Positions 1 to 9,533 of a stretch of DNA of 64,000 nucleotides are shown piece after piece. The position numbers and the translations under genes are program-made. The notes below the pieces were generated by a model that searched no databases, had not been told where the DNA came from, and was given only the letters and a program-made list of their open reading frames with translations. The DNA comes from Mycobacterium paraense (GTDB lineage Bacteria > Actinomycetota > Actinomycetes > Mycobacteriales > Mycobacteriaceae): the NCBI RefSeq assembly GCF_002101815.1, contig NZ_LQPM01000006.1, positions 248,001 to 312,000 on the forward strand, given 5' to 3'. The stretch's first letter is position 1; the number at the start of each line of letters is the position of its first letter.

Positions 1-240
1 CACACCGAGTCCATCGTGACCACGAACATGGCTGCGGCCCAACGCTTTACCGACGGGGTCGACGCGGCCGCCGTGATGGTCAACGCGTCGACCGCGTTCA
101 CCGACGGCGAGCAGTTCGGGTTCGGCGCCGAGATCGGCATCTCCACGCAGAAGCTGCACGCGCGCGGACCGATGGGATTGCCGGAACTGACCTCCACCAA
201 GTGGATCGCGTGGGGGGACGGGCAGACCCGCCCGGCCTGA
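1..240 (+). CDS. proA: Gamma-glutamyl phosphate reductase, C-terminal end (partial)
   Basis: Only the last 79 codons lie in the window; the gene begins upstream and the first base is in frame. The family enzyme reduces gamma-glutamyl phosphate to glutamate semialdehyde in cytosolic proline synthesis. The tail [20 protein letters not shown], the segment [20 protein letters not shown] and the closing [16 protein letters not shown] block are the classic end of ProA. In M. tuberculosis proA is likewise followed by a MoxR-type ATPase gene. The assignment rests on these conserved blocks; the catalytic cysteine lies outside the window. Confidence 0.93.
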   Translation, partial: HTESIVTTNMAAAQRFTDGVDAAAVMVNASTAFTDGEQFGFGAEIGISTQKLHARGPMGLPELTSTKWIAWGDGQTRPA

Positions 241-275
241 CGCCCCGAGAAGAAAGCTTTAGGAGAACTGAGATC

Positions 276-1151
276 GTGAGTGTGCCCGCCCGGCCTGCGC
301 CGCTGTTCGCCGACATCGACGACGTCTCGCGGCGGTTGGCCGAGACCGGCTACCTGCCCGACACCGCCACCGCCACCGCCGTGTTCCTGGCCGACCGGCT
401 CGGCAAGCCGCTGCTGGTCGAGGGTCCCGCCGGCGTCGGCAAGACGGAGCTGGCCCGCGCCGTCGCGCAGGCCACCGGCTCGGGCCTGGTGCGCCTGCAG
501 TGCTACGAGGGCGTCGACGAGGCGCGCGCGCTGTACGAGTGGAACCACGCCAAGCAGATCCTGCGCATCCAGGCCGGCTCCGGCGACTGGGATCAGACCA
601 AGGACGACGTGTTCAGCGAGGAGTTCCTGCTGCAGCGCCCGCTGCTGACCGCGATCCGGCGCACCGAGCCGACCGTGTTGCTGATCGACGAGACCGACAA
701 GGCCGACATCGAGATCGAGGGCCTGCTGCTCGAGGTGCTGTCCGACTTCGCGGTGACGGTTCCCGAGCTGGGCACGATCACCGCCGAGCGCACGCCGCTG
801 GTGGTGCTGACGTCCAACGCCACCCGCGAGTTGTCGGAGGCGCTCAAGCGCCGCTGCCTGTTCTTGCACATCGACTTCCCGAGCCCGGACCTCGAGCGGC
901 GCATCCTGTTGTCCCGGGTCCCCGAGCTGCCCGCGCACCTGGCCGAGGAGCTGGTGCGCATCATCGGCGTGCTGCGCGGGATGCAGCTGAAGAAGGTGCC
1001 CTCCATCGCCGAGACGATCGACTGGGGCCGCACGCTCCTGGCGCTCGGCCTGGACACCATCGACGACGCGGTGGTCGCCCAGACCCTGGGTGTGGTCCTC
1101 AAACACCAATCCGACCAGCAGCGCGCGGCCGGGGAGCTCAGGCTCAACTGA
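276..1151 (+). CDS. MoxR-family AAA+ ATPase (Rv2426c-like)
   Basis: A 291-residue AAA+ ATPase. Walker A is GPAGVGKT at about residues 50-57, Walker B is VLLIDE at about 134-139, and a sensor segment LTSNATREL follows. MoxR ATPases act with VWA-domain proteins as chaperone-like complexes that insert cofactors or remodel targets; the target here is unknown. The GTG at 276 was chosen because AGGAG lies at 261-265; a second GTG at 282 is possible. The gene is translationally coupled to the VWA gene (TGATG overlap), which supports a two-protein complex. The length matches the M. tuberculosis homolog. Confidence 0.9.
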   Translation: MSVPARPAPLFADIDDVSRRLAETGYLPDTATATAVFLADRLGKPLLVEGPAGVGKTELARAVAQATGSGLVRLQCYEGVDEARALYEWNHAKQILRIQAGSGDWDQTKDDVFSEEFLLQRPLLTAIRRTEPTVLLIDETDKADIEIEGLLLEVLSDFAVTVPELGTITAERTPLVVLTSNATRELSEALKRRCLFLHIDFPSPDLERRILLSRVPELPAHLAEELVRIIGVLRGMQLKKVPSIAETIDWGRTLLALGLDTIDDAVVAQTLGVVLKHQSDQQRAAGELRLN

Positions 1152-2596
1152 TGGCCCGCCGCGTCCGCCCCACCCGCCCGCTCGCCCCGCACGGGCTGCC
1201 GGGCCACCTGGTGGGGTTCGTGGAAGCGCTTCGCGGAGTGGGCATTTCGGTGGGGCCCTCGGAGACCGTGGACGCCGGCCGGGTGATGGCCACGCTCGGC
1301 CTGAGCGATCGCGAGGTGCTGCGCGAGGGCATCGCCTGCGCGGTGCTGCGCCGCCCCGATCACCGCGACACCTACGACGCCATGTTCGACCTGTGGTTCC
1401 CGGCGGCGCTGGGCGCGCGCGCGGTGGTCACCGACGACGCGGCGGACGAGGCGTCGGGCGGCGAGTCGCTGCCGGCCGACGACGTCGAGGCGATGCGCCA
1501 GATGCTGCTGGACCTGCTCAACGAGAACCCCGACCTCGCGGAGATGGACGAGCGCCTGGTGGCGATGGTCGCGCGGATCGTCGAGGCCTACGGCAAATAC
1601 AGTTCCAGCCGCGGCCCGTCGTTCTCGTCGTATCAGGCGCTCAAGGCCATGGCGCTGGACGAATTGGAGGGCAAGCTGCTGGCGGGCCTGCTCGCCCCGT
1701 ACGGCGACGAGCCCACCCCCACCCAGGAGCAGATCGCGAAAGCCCTTGCCGCGCAGCGGATCACGCAGCTGCGCAAGTTGGTCGACGCGGAGACCAAGCG
1801 CCGCACCGCCGAGCAGCTCGGCCGCGACCACGTCCAGATGTACGGCATTCCGCAGCTTTCCGAGAACGTCGAGTTCCTGCGCGCCTCGGGTGAACAACTG
1901 CGCCAGATGCAGCGCGTGGTGGCGCCGCTGGCCCGCACCCTGGCGACCCGGCTGGCGGCCCGCCGGCGGCGGTCGCGCGCCGGGGTGATCGACCTGCGCA
2001 AGACGCTGCGCAAATCGATGTCGACAGGCGGCGTGCCGATCGACGTGGTGCTGGCCAAACCCCGCCCGGCGCGGCCGGAACTGGTGGTGCTGTGCGACGT
2101 TTCGGGTTCGGTCGCGGGCTTCAGCCACTTCACGCTGCTGCTGGTGCACGCGCTGCGCCAACAGTTCTCGCGGGTCCGGGTGTTCGCGTTCATCGACACG
2201 ACCGACGAGGTGACCCACATGTTCGGGCCCGAGGCCGACCTGGCCGTGGCGATCCAGCGGATCACCCGGGAGGCGGGCGTCTACAGCCGCGACGGGCACT
2301 CCGACTACGGCAACGCGTTCGCGTCGTTCGCGCAGGCGTTTCCGAACGTGCTATCGCCGCGTGCGTCGCTGCTGGTGCTCGGCGACGGCCGCACCAATTA
2401 CCGCAACCCGGAGACCGAGCTGCTGGCCCACATGGTGACCGCGAGCCGGCACGCGCACTGGCTCAACCCCGAACCCAAGCACCTGTGGGGCAGCGGCGAC
2501 TCGGCGGTGCCGCGCTACCAAGAGGTCATCACGATGCACGAATGCCGGTCCGCCAAGCAATTGGCCGCGGTGATCGACCAGCTGCTGCCGGTCTGA
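1151..2596 (+). CDS. VWA-domain protein, CoxE-like partner of the MoxR ATPase (Rv2425c-like)
   Basis: A 481-residue protein with no signal peptide. The C-terminal half carries a von Willebrand A (CoxE-like) domain. Its metal-ion-dependent adhesion motif DVSGS starts at about residue 316, and TNYRNPETE follows further on. The N-terminal half is helical and charged. The start ATG overlaps the stop of the ATPase gene by one base, so the two are co-translated. By analogy with other MoxR-VWA pairs, the protein probably gives the ATPase its substrate specificity; the substrate cannot be read from sequence. The operon appears to end at the long hairpin downstream. Confidence 0.85.
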   Translation: MARRVRPTRPLAPHGLPGHLVGFVEALRGVGISVGPSETVDAGRVMATLGLSDREVLREGIACAVLRRPDHRDTYDAMFDLWFPAALGARAVVTDDAADEASGGESLPADDVEAMRQMLLDLLNENPDLAEMDERLVAMVARIVEAYGKYSSSRGPSFSSYQALKAMALDELEGKLLAGLLAPYGDEPTPTQEQIAKALAAQRITQLRKLVDAETKRRTAEQLGRDHVQMYGIPQLSENVEFLRASGEQLRQMQRVVAPLARTLATRLAARRRRSRAGVIDLRKTLRKSMSTGGVPIDVVLAKPRPARPELVVLCDVSGSVAGFSHFTLLLVHALRQQFSRVRVFAFIDTTDEVTHMFGPEADLAVAIQRITREAGVYSRDGHSDYGNAFASFAQAFPNVLSPRASLLVLGDGRTNYRNPETELLAHMVTASRHAHWLNPEPKHLWGSGDSAVPRYQEVITMHECRSAKQLAAVIDQLLPV

Positions 2597-2658
2597 GGGC
2601 GCGGGCGTCGCCTCGTTTCACACCGGCCACACGCGTCCCCGTCGGCGGCGGTGCTCTC

Positions 2659-2720
2659 TGTGCCCGCCTCACAGCGACAACTGGGGGAGGCGCGACCGTT
2701 GTCGCTCGGAGGCGGGCACA
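2659..2720. repeat. Long inverted repeat between the VWA gene and nadD
   Basis: The left arm is TGTGCCCGCCTC-ac-AGCGACAA (2659-2680) and the right arm TTGTCGCT-cg-GAGGCGGGCACA (2699-2720), around an 18-base loop. Twelve plus eight base pairs are perfect, with one 2x2 internal mismatch. It lies in the 207-bp gap 2597-2803. It could be a transcript-end hairpin or a small palindromic mobile element. No T-run follows, so it is not a textbook terminator. Confidence 0.75.
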
Positions 2721-2803
2721 ACACGTGCCGTCCCCCGCGGAGGCTGCTGTGGCCCCTGTGACGAAATGGGGCGGCGTCGCGCGCTCAAGTAAGCTGGCAC
2801 ATC

Positions 2804-3448
2804 GTGCAAAAGCAGCTTCGCAGGTTGGGAGTGATGGGTGGGACGTTCGACCCCATCCATTACGGCCACCTGGTTGCCGCCAGTGAGGTTGCCGACCTGT
2901 TCGACCTCGACGAAGTGGTGTTCGTGCCCAGCGGCCAGCCGTGGCAGAAGAGCCGGCACGTCTCCGCCGCCGAGGACCGCTACCTGATGACGGTGATCGC
3001 CACCGCGTCCAATCCCCGCTTCTCGGTGAGCCGGGTCGACATCGACCGCGGCGGGCCCACCTACACCCGGGACACGCTGCGCGACCTGCACGCCCTCAAC
3101 CCCGAATCGCGGCTGTACTTCATCACCGGCGCCGACGCGCTGGAAAGCATCCTGTCCTGGCAGGGCTGGGAGGAGCTGTTCGGGCTGGCGCGCTTCATCG
3201 GCGTCAGCCGCCCCGGGTACGAGCTGCGCCGCGAACACATCACCGGCGTGCTGGGCGAGCTGACCGAGGACGCGCTCACCCTCGTCGAGATCCCGGCGCT
3301 GGCGATCTCGTCGACCGACTGCCGCCAGCGCGCCGAGCAGGGCCGCCCGCTGTGGTACCTGATGCCCGACGGCGTCGTGCAGTACGTCTCCAAGCGCCGG
3401 CTGTACCGCGCCGAGCAAGCCACCGTGGCCACGGGGAACAACCCGTGA
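2804..3448 (+). CDS. nadD: Nicotinate-mononucleotide adenylyltransferase
   Basis: A 214-residue enzyme that transfers AMP from ATP to nicotinate mononucleotide, making deamido-NAD in the NAD pathway. The nucleotidyltransferase motif [11 protein letters not shown] is at residues 12-22 and the second signature ISSTDCR is near residue 167. GTG at 2804 is the start; length and N-terminus fit the family. The stop overlaps the GTG start of rsfS, opening a compact operon nadD-rsfS-gpgP-octT-degV with overlaps or gaps of a few bases. NadD is essential in mycobacteria. Confidence 0.95.
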   Translation: MQKQLRRLGVMGGTFDPIHYGHLVAASEVADLFDLDEVVFVPSGQPWQKSRHVSAAEDRYLMTVIATASNPRFSVSRVDIDRGGPTYTRDTLRDLHALNPESRLYFITGADALESILSWQGWEELFGLARFIGVSRPGYELRREHITGVLGELTEDALTLVEIPALAISSTDCRQRAEQGRPLWYLMPDGVVQYVSKRRLYRAEQATVATGNNP

Positions 3449-3852
3449 CCGCCACGCAGGAAGCGATCGACATGGCGACCGTCGCCGCCAGCGCGGCCGC
3501 CTCGAAACTCGCCGACGACGTGCTCGTCATCGACGTCTCGGGCCAGCTGGTGATCACGGACTGCTTCGTCATCGCCTCGGCGTCCAACGAGCGGCAGGTC
3601 AACGCGATCGTCGACGAGGTCGAGGAGAAAATGCGCAAAGCGGGCTACCGGCCGGCGCGGCGCGAGGGCGCCCGGGAGGGGCGCTGGACGCTGCTGGACT
3701 ACCGCGACATCGTCGTGCACATCCAGCATCAGGACGACCGCAACTTCTACGCCCTGGACCGCCTGTGGGGTGATTGCCCGGTGGTGCCGGTGGACCTGGA
3801 TGAGCGCGACGAGGACGCAAGCGACTCCGACGACTCGGCGAGCGCGCAATGA
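3445..3852 (+). CDS. rsfS: Ribosomal silencing factor RsfS
   Basis: A 135-residue protein of the RsfS/Iojap family. It binds ribosomal protein L14 (uL14) and blocks joining of the 30S and 50S subunits during starvation. Visible family blocks are [36 protein letters not shown], the [15 protein letters not shown] segment and [10 protein letters not shown]. The tail is rich in Asp and Ser. The GTG start at 3445 overlaps the nadD stop (GTGA), and its own stop overlaps the gpgP start (ATGA), so expression is coupled to both neighbours. Confidence 0.94.
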   Translation: MTATQEAIDMATVAASAAASKLADDVLVIDVSGQLVITDCFVIASASNERQVNAIVDEVEEKMRKAGYRPARREGAREGRWTLLDYRDIVVHIQHQDDRNFYALDRLWGDCPVVPVDLDERDEDASDSDDSASAQ

Positions 3853-4529
3853 GAACCCGACGCCTGGTGATGTTGCGGCACGGCCAGACCGATTTCAATC
3901 TCGGCAGCCGCATGCAGGGCCAGCTGGACACCGAGCTCAGCGAACTGGGCCGCGCGCAGGCCGTGGCCGCCGCGGAGGTGCTGGGCAAGCTGCAGCCGCT
4001 GCTGATCGTGTCGTCGGATCTGCGGCGCGCCTACGACACCGCGCTCAAGCTGGCGGAGCGGACGGGTCTGAAGGTCTGGGTGGACGATCGCCTGCGGGAG
4101 ACGCATCTGGGCGACTGGCAGGGCATGACGCACGCGCAGATCGACGTCGAGGCGCCGGGCGCCCGCCTGGCCTGGCGCGAGGACGCGACGTGGGCGCCGC
4201 ACGGCGGGGAGAGCAGGGTCGATGTGGCCGCCCGCAGCCTGCCGTTGATCGCCGAGCTGGTATCCGGCGAGCCGGAATGGGGCGACCCGAACCAACCGGA
4301 CCGACCGGTGGTGCTGGTCGCCCACGGCGGGCTGATCGCCGCGCTGTCGGCCGCGCTGCTGCGGCTTCCGGTCGACAACTGGCCGATCCTGGGCGGCATG
4401 GGCAACGCGAGTTGGGTGCAGCTGTCGGGCCACTCCGAGGATTGGGGCGCCGGCGCCGATTTCGACGCCATCCGCTGGCGCCTGGATGTGTGGAACGCTT
4501 CGGCGCAGGTGTCCAACGATGTCCTCTGA
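3849..4529 (+). CDS. gpgP: Glucosyl-3-phosphoglycerate phosphatase
   Basis: A 226-residue histidine phosphatase with the catalytic RHGQT motif at residues 10-14 and the second histidine in VLVAHGG. The M. tuberculosis ortholog Rv2419c dephosphorylates glucosyl-3-phosphoglycerate to glucosylglycerate, the second step of methylglucose lipopolysaccharide (MGLP) synthesis. The next gene, octT, acts later in the same pathway, which supports this role over a generic phosphoglycerate-mutase-like one. It overlaps rsfS by 4 bp and octT by 11 bp. Confidence 0.9.
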   Translation: MRTRRLVMLRHGQTDFNLGSRMQGQLDTELSELGRAQAVAAAEVLGKLQPLLIVSSDLRRAYDTALKLAERTGLKVWVDDRLRETHLGDWQGMTHAQIDVEAPGARLAWREDATWAPHGGESRVDVAARSLPLIAELVSGEPEWGDPNQPDRPVVLVAHGGLIAALSAALLRLPVDNWPILGGMGNASWVQLSGHSEDWGAGADFDAIRWRLDVWNASAQVSNDVL

Positions 4530-5286
4530 GCCTTCCAGCAGGCGGGAACCCCGGCCCACCCTGCTGATCTTCGCCGACTCGCTGTCCTACTACGGGCCGA
4601 CCGGCGGACTGCCCGCCGACGACCCGCGCATCTGGCCCAACATCGTTGCGGCACAGCTCGACTGGGATGTCGAGCTGATCGGCCGCATCGGCTGGACCTG
4701 CCGCGACGTGTGGTGGGCGGCGACGCAGGACCCGCGGGCGTGGGCGGCGCTGCCCAGGGCGGGGGCGGTGATCTTCGCGACGAGCGGGATGGATTCGCTG
4801 CCGTCGGTGTTGCCGACCGCGATGCGCGAGCTGATCCGCTACGTCCGGCCGCCCTGGCTGCGGCGCTGGGCCCGCGACGGCTACGGCTGGCTGCAGCCCC
4901 GGCTTTCGCCGGTGGCGCGGTCGGCCCTGCCGCCGCATTTGACCGCCGAATACCTCGAACAGACCCGCGCCGCAATCGATTTCAATCGCCCCGGCATCCC
5001 GATCGTCGCGTCGCTGCCGTCGGTGCACATCGCCGAGACCTACGGCAAGGCGCATCACGGCCGGCCCGGGACGGTGGCGGCGATCACCGAATGGGCGCAG
5101 CAACATGACATTCCGCTGGTGGACCTCAAGGCCGCCGTCGCCGAACAGGTGATGAGCGGCCGCGGCAATCCCGACGGCATCCACTGGAATTTCGAGGCCC
5201 ACCAGGCGGTTGCGGAGCTGATGCTCAAGGCGCTGGCCGAAGCGTTGCAAAAATCTGAAGCGCCGAACGAGAAGCCGCGCGGGTAG
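4519..5286 (+). CDS. octT: Glucosylglycerate-type octanoyltransferase, SGNH-hydrolase fold (Rv2418c-like)
   Basis: A 255-residue SGNH/GDSL-like protein. Block I is FADSLS near residue 19, and the C-terminal block [12 protein letters not shown] supplies the expected Asp-x-x-His pair. The M. tuberculosis ortholog was described as OctT, which octanoylates the early glucosylglycerate intermediates of MGLP. The start was placed at ATG 4519, inside the end of gpgP, because it gives the expected N-terminus. Adjacency to gpgP joins two steps of the same glucan pathway. Confidence 0.85.
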   Translation: MSSEPSSRREPRPTLLIFADSLSYYGPTGGLPADDPRIWPNIVAAQLDWDVELIGRIGWTCRDVWWAATQDPRAWAALPRAGAVIFATSGMDSLPSVLPTAMRELIRYVRPPWLRRWARDGYGWLQPRLSPVARSALPPHLTAEYLEQTRAAIDFNRPGIPIVASLPSVHIAETYGKAHHGRPGTVAAITEWAQQHDIPLVDLKAAVAEQVMSGRGNPDGIHWNFEAHQAVAELMLKALAEALQKSEAPNEKPRG

Positions 5287-5290
5287 GGCC

Positions 5291-6124
5291 ATGAGTGTCG
5301 TGGTGGTGACCGACGCGTCGTCGCGCTTGCCCGCCGATCTGCTCGAAAAGTGGTCGATACGAGTGGTTCCGCTGCACATCCTGCTCGACGGCGAGGACCT
5401 GCGCGACGGCATCGACGACGTTCCCGACGACATCTACCAGCGGCACGCCACCACCGCGGCGGCCACCCCCGCCGAATTGGCCAACGCCTACCAGCAGGCG
5501 CTGGCCGACAGCGGGGGCGACGGCGTGGTGGCGGTGCACATCTCGTCGGCGCTGTCGGGAACCTGCGGCGCCGCCCAGCGGACGGCGGCCGACCTCGACC
5601 CGAACGTCCGCGTCGTCGACTCCCGATCCGCGGCGATGGGCACCGGTTTCGTCGCGCTGGCCGCCGCCCGGGCCGCGGCCGCCGGCGGCGACCTGGACGC
5701 GGTCGCGGGCGCGGCGACGTCGGCCGTGTCGCGCGGCCGGGCGTTCGTCGTGGTCCACCGGCTGGACAACCTGCGTCGCAGCGGGCGGATCGGCGGGGCC
5801 ACGGCCTGGCTGGGCACCGCGCTGGCGCTCAAGCCGGTGCTGCGCATCGATGACGGGAAACTCGTTCTGGCCCAACGGGTTCGCACCGTCACCCACGCGA
5901 CGGCGGCGATGATCGAGAAGGTCTGCGAGGTCGTCGGCGACGCCCCCGCCGCCGTGGCGGTGCACCACGTCGCCAACCCGGACGGCGCGAAGGAGGTCGC
6001 GGCGGCCCTGGCCGAGCGGCTACCGGCATGCGAGCCGGCGATCCTCACCCCGCTGGGGCCGGTGCTGGCGTTGCATGTCGGCGCGGGAGCCGTCGCCGTC
6101 TGCCTGGAACTACCCGAGTCCTAG
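5291..6124 (+). CDS. DegV family fatty-acid-binding protein (Rv2417c-like)
   Basis: A 277-residue DegV protein. These proteins bind long-chain fatty acids; in some bacteria they serve fatty-acid kinases, but no kinase gene is seen here. Family marks are VVTDASSRLP at the start, HISSALSGT near residue 80, VVDSRSAAMG and RLDNLRRSGRIGG. It starts 4 bp after octT and is the last gene of the operon. It converges with the minus-strand mmpL gene, whose stop lies 5 bp away. In H37Rv the neighbour beyond this gene would be eis, which is absent here. Confidence 0.9.
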   Translation: MSVVVVTDASSRLPADLLEKWSIRVVPLHILLDGEDLRDGIDDVPDDIYQRHATTAAATPAELANAYQQALADSGGDGVVAVHISSALSGTCGAAQRTAADLDPNVRVVDSRSAAMGTGFVALAAARAAAAGGDLDAVAGAATSAVSRGRAFVVVHRLDNLRRSGRIGGATAWLGTALALKPVLRIDDGKLVLAQRVRTVTHATAAMIEKVCEVVGDAPAAVAVHHVANPDGAKEVAAALAERLPACEPAILTPLGPVLALHVGAGAVAVCLELPES

Positions 6125-6129
6125 CTCCC

Positions 6130-9045
6130 TCAGGCCGAAGCGGGCAGGAACCGCCCGGCCCGCAGGGCGTTGTCGCCGCGGGGGTGCACGACCTGTGGCC
6201 ACCAGAACCACCGCCCGAGCAACACGGCGATCGACGGCATCAGCAGCGTGCGCACGATCAGCGTGTCGAGCAGCAGGCCGATGCAGACGGTCGACCCGAA
6301 TTGGCCGAGCACGCGCAGCTCACTGCCCAGCATGGAGGCCATCGTGAACGCGAACACCAACCCGGCGGCCGTCACCACCCCGCCCGTGCCGGCCATCGAC
6401 CGGATGATCCCCGTCTTGAGCCCGGCGTGTATCTCTTCCCGGAACCGCGACACCAGCAGCAGGTTGTAGTCGGAGCCCACCGCCAACAGGATGATCACCG
6501 ACAGCGCCGCCACGATCCAGTGGATCTTGATGCCGAACAGGTCCTGCCAGATCAACACGGAGAGCCCGAAGGACGCCGCGATCGAGCTCGCGGCCGTGCC
6601 CACGATCACCAGCGCGGCGACCACGCTTCGGGTCAGCAGCAACATGATCATGAAGATCAGCGTCAGCGCCGAGACCACCGCGATCATCAGGTCGTACTTC
6701 TCGCCGTCGGCCATGTCCTTGAAGGTGGCGGCGGTGCCGCCGAGATAGACCTTGGCGTCCGACAGCGAGGACTGCTTGAGCGCCTCCTGCGCGGCGGTGC
6801 GCTCGGCCTCGACCCGTGAAATGCCCTCGGGCGTCATCGGATCGCCCTGGTGGGTGATGAAGAACCGCGCCGATTTGCCGTCCGGCGACAGGAACATGCG
6901 CAGCCCCGTCTGGAAGTCGGGGTTGTCGAAGGCCTCCGGCGGCAGGTAGAAGAAGTCGTCGTTCTTCGACGCATCGAAGCTCTGCCCCATGACGATCGCG
7001 GTGTTGCTCATCGCCTCCATCTGGTCGATCATCGCCTTGAACGTCTGGTAGAGCGTCAGCGTGATGCCCCTGGTGTTCTTCAGCGTCGAAATCAACACCG
7101 GGAACAGCGCATTCAGGTCGTGGGTGGCCTTGGCGGTGTGCGCGATATCGGCGGTGAGGTAGTGGAACTGCTCGGCGAGCTGGTCGAACCCGTCGAAGGT
7201 GTCGAACAGGGACCGTATCCCGATGCACAACGGGATGTCGTAGCAGTGCCGCTCCCAGTAGAAGTAGCTGCGTATCGGCCTGAAGGTGTCGTCGAAATCC
7301 GCGATGTGGTCGCGCAACTTGTCGGTGATCTGCGAGGTCACCGCGGTGGTCTTGGCGCTGTCGTCGGCGGCGTTGGCCAGGTCCAGCGAAACCTCGTACT
7401 GGCGCTGCGTCGTGTCGATCTGGGTCTGCAGGTCATCGGCCATCTTGAGGATGTCGTTCATGCGCTCCTTGAGGAAGCCCATGTTCTGCATGGTGGTCTG
7501 GCTTTGAATGCTGTTCTGGAACGGTATCGAGCTGTGCTGGATCGGAATGCCCAGCGGCCTGGTGATGTCCTGGACCATGGCGATGCCGAGGGTGCGCATC
7601 TCGTTTCGGGCCACCCGGTCCAACACCAGCATGTCGGCTGTGTTGCGCATGTCGTGGTCGGCTTCGACCATCAGCAGGTCGGGGTTCATCCGCGCCTCGG
7701 AGAAGTGCCGGTTCGCCGCCTCCTGCCCCTGGTTGGACGGGGCGGAGGCGGGCAAGTAGTGCCGGTCGTTGTAGCTCGTCACATAGCTCGGCAGGGCGAC
7801 CATGCCGACCAGGACGACGGCGGCGCTCACCGCGAGAATCGGTGCGGGCCAACGCACTACGGCGGTGCCGACCCGGCGCCACAGCCGCCCTTGCCTGGCG
7901 GCGCGCTTGCGCTCGAAAAGGCCGAACTTGCTGCCGGCGAAGATCACCGCCGGACCGAGCGTCAGGCCGGCCAGGACCACGACCAGCATGCCGATCGCGA
8001 CGGGTGCGCCCATGGTGTTGAACCACGGCAGCCGGGAGAAACTCAGGCAGTAGGTGGCGCCGGCGATCGTCAGGCCCGACCCGAGGACGACGGGGGCCAC
8101 GCCCTTAAACGTGGTGTAGTACGCGGTTTCTCGATCCTCGCCGGCGCGCAGGGCCTCTTGATACCGGCCGACGAGAAAGATGCCGTAGTCCGTTCCCGCG
8201 GCGATCGCCAGCATGGTCAGGATGTTGGCGGCGAACGTGGTGAGCCCGAATGCGTTGTGATAGGCCAAAACCGCGACGACGCCGCGCGAGCAGGCCAGGG
8301 CGACGAAGGTCATGAACAGCTGGACCAGCGTGGTGACGATGGAGCGGTAGACCAGCAGCAGCATGATCGCGATCGCGCCCAGGGTGAAAAGCGTGATCTT
8401 GGCCAGGCTGGCGTTGCCGATGATGTGCATGTCGTCGGACAGCGCCGCGGGACCGGTGACGTAGGCCTTCACGCCGGGCGGCGCCTTGTTCTCGTCGATC
8501 ACCTTGCGGACCGCGTCCACGGACTCGTTGGCCAGCGTGGTGCCTTGATTACCGGCGAGGTTGATCTGCACATAGGCGGCCTTGGCGTCGGCGCTCTGCG
8601 CGCCCGCCGCCGTCAGCCGGTCGCCCCAGAAGTCCTGGATGTGCTGGATGTGCTTGGGGTCCTGGCGGAGCTGCCGAATCAGGTTGTCGTAGTAGTGGTG
8701 TGCGTCGGGGCCGAGGGGTTGCTGGCCCTCCAGCACGATCATCACCGTGCTGTTGGAGTCGAATTCGCGGAAGTTATGGCCCATCCGCATCATCGCCTTC
8801 ATCGACGGCGCGTCCAGCGGAGTCATCGGGGCCGAGTGCGCCTCGCCGACTTTTTCGAGGGTGGGGACGATGACGTTGACGAGCACCGTCACGAACACCC
8901 AGACCAGGATGATCGGCACCGCGAACCAGCGGATCATGTGCGGGATGTAGGGCCAGTGGCCGCGTTCCGGGCGGCGGGAGCCTTGCGCCTTGATCGGGCC
9001 GGTGTCCGCGGTGTCGTCGACGGCCCTGGTGTTCACCTCGCTCAT
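6130..9045 (-). CDS. MmpL family RND transporter (MmpL4/5-like)
   Basis: A 971-residue RND-type membrane transporter with two repeats, each a large periplasmic loop plus a cluster of membrane helices. The proton-relay motifs GTDYGIFL and GSDYNLLL are present. ATG 9045 was chosen over longer forms because it overlaps the mmpS stop (ATGA). Sequence style (HWPYIPHMIRWFAVPIILVW start, FKGVAPVVLGSGLTIAGATYC) is that of the MmpL4/MmpL5 group, which works with a MmpS partner and exports siderophores, glycopeptidolipids or drugs. The substrate here is unknown. The protein differs from the TPP-type MmpL at 13708-16692. Confidence 0.92.
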   Translation of the reverse strand: MSEVNTRAVDDTADTGPIKAQGSRRPERGHWPYIPHMIRWFAVPIILVWVFVTVLVNVIVPTLEKVGEAHSAPMTPLDAPSMKAMMRMGHNFREFDSNSTVMIVLEGQQPLGPDAHHYYDNLIRQLRQDPKHIQHIQDFWGDRLTAAGAQSADAKAAYVQINLAGNQGTTLANESVDAVRKVIDENKAPPGVKAYVTGPAALSDDMHIIGNASLAKITLFTLGAIAIMLLLVYRSIVTTLVQLFMTFVALACSRGVVAVLAYHNAFGLTTFAANILTMLAIAAGTDYGIFLVGRYQEALRAGEDRETAYYTTFKGVAPVVLGSGLTIAGATYCLSFSRLPWFNTMGAPVAIGMLVVVLAGLTLGPAVIFAGSKFGLFERKRAARQGRLWRRVGTAVVRWPAPILAVSAAVVLVGMVALPSYVTSYNDRHYLPASAPSNQGQEAANRHFSEARMNPDLLMVEADHDMRNTADMLVLDRVARNEMRTLGIAMVQDITRPLGIPIQHSSIPFQNSIQSQTTMQNMGFLKERMNDILKMADDLQTQIDTTQRQYEVSLDLANAADDSAKTTAVTSQITDKLRDHIADFDDTFRPIRSYFYWERHCYDIPLCIGIRSLFDTFDGFDQLAEQFHYLTADIAHTAKATHDLNALFPVLISTLKNTRGITLTLYQTFKAMIDQMEAMSNTAIVMGQSFDASKNDDFFYLPPEAFDNPDFQTGLRMFLSPDGKSARFFITHQGDPMTPEGISRVEAERTAAQEALKQSSLSDAKVYLGGTAATFKDMADGEKYDLMIAVVSALTLIFMIMLLLTRSVVAALVIVGTAASSIAASFGLSVLIWQDLFGIKIHWIVAALSVIILLAVGSDYNLLLVSRFREEIHAGLKTGIIRSMAGTGGVVTAAGLVFAFTMASMLGSELRVLGQFGSTVCIGLLLDTLIVRTLLMPSIAVLLGRWFWWPQVVHPRGDNALRAGRFLPASA

Positions 9046-9497
9046 GCGGACTTCACCAGGCAGAACGTCTGGGCGTTGTGGCCATCGGAGGCCTGCTGTT
9101 CGCGCACGACGCCGTCCACGGTGATCTTGCAGCTGATCCGGCTGCCGTCGGTTTGCGCCATGATGTTGGCGCTCACCGAGGGCAGCGTGGTGGAGATCGT
9201 CGTCGACCACGGCAGCGGTGCCGAATTGACCTGGTGTGTGTTGGCGTTCTCGTCCCAGTAGTTGATGTCCGCGACGCTGCCGGGGGGACCGGAGACCTCG
9301 TAGACCACGACCTTCGGGTTGAACTGGACGATCTCGATGCCGGCGCCCGCGTTCGCGTTGAGGTCCTGCGAGCCGAAGATCTTGTGCAGCCGCGACACGA
9401 CCAATCCCGAGACCGCCAGAACGACCAGCAACAACAGCGGTATCCACGCCCGCTTGACGGCGCGGGCTATGGCGCCGGTCTTTGGTTCAACCCTCAC
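9042..9497 (-). CDS. MmpS family membrane protein, partner of the adjacent MmpL
   Basis: A 151-residue protein with one N-terminal membrane helix (WIPLLLLVVLAVSGLVV) and an MmpS extracytoplasmic domain containing VVYEVSGPPGSVADINYWD. MmpS proteins assist their MmpL in assembly or export. The start is taken as GTG 9497 because GGGAGG lies 6 bases upstream at 9504-9509; a GTG at 9512 in the same frame would lack such a site. The gene overlaps mmpL by 4 bases, so the two form a translationally coupled pair. Confidence 0.9.
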   Translation of the reverse strand: MRVEPKTGAIARAVKRAWIPLLLLVVLAVSGLVVSRLHKIFGSQDLNANAGAGIEIVQFNPKVVVYEVSGPPGSVADINYWDENANTHQVNSAPLPWSTTISTTLPSVSANIMAQTDGSRISCKITVDGVVREQQASDGHNAQTFCLVKSA

Positions 9498-9533
9498 CTG
9501 ACCGCCTCCCACTCACCGCTGCGCGTGACAACA

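Noticed and set aside
593..2299. Long open frame antisense to the VWA and ATPase genes
   Set aside because: Its translation is low-complexity Arg/Gly/His-rich without any family motif, as expected opposite a high-GC gene. The sense strand carries clear Walker and MIDAS motifs.
6850..9261. 803-codon open frame antisense to mmpL
   Set aside because: Composition (Val/Gly/Arg/His-rich, no hydrophobic pattern) marks it as a shadow of the MmpL reading frame.
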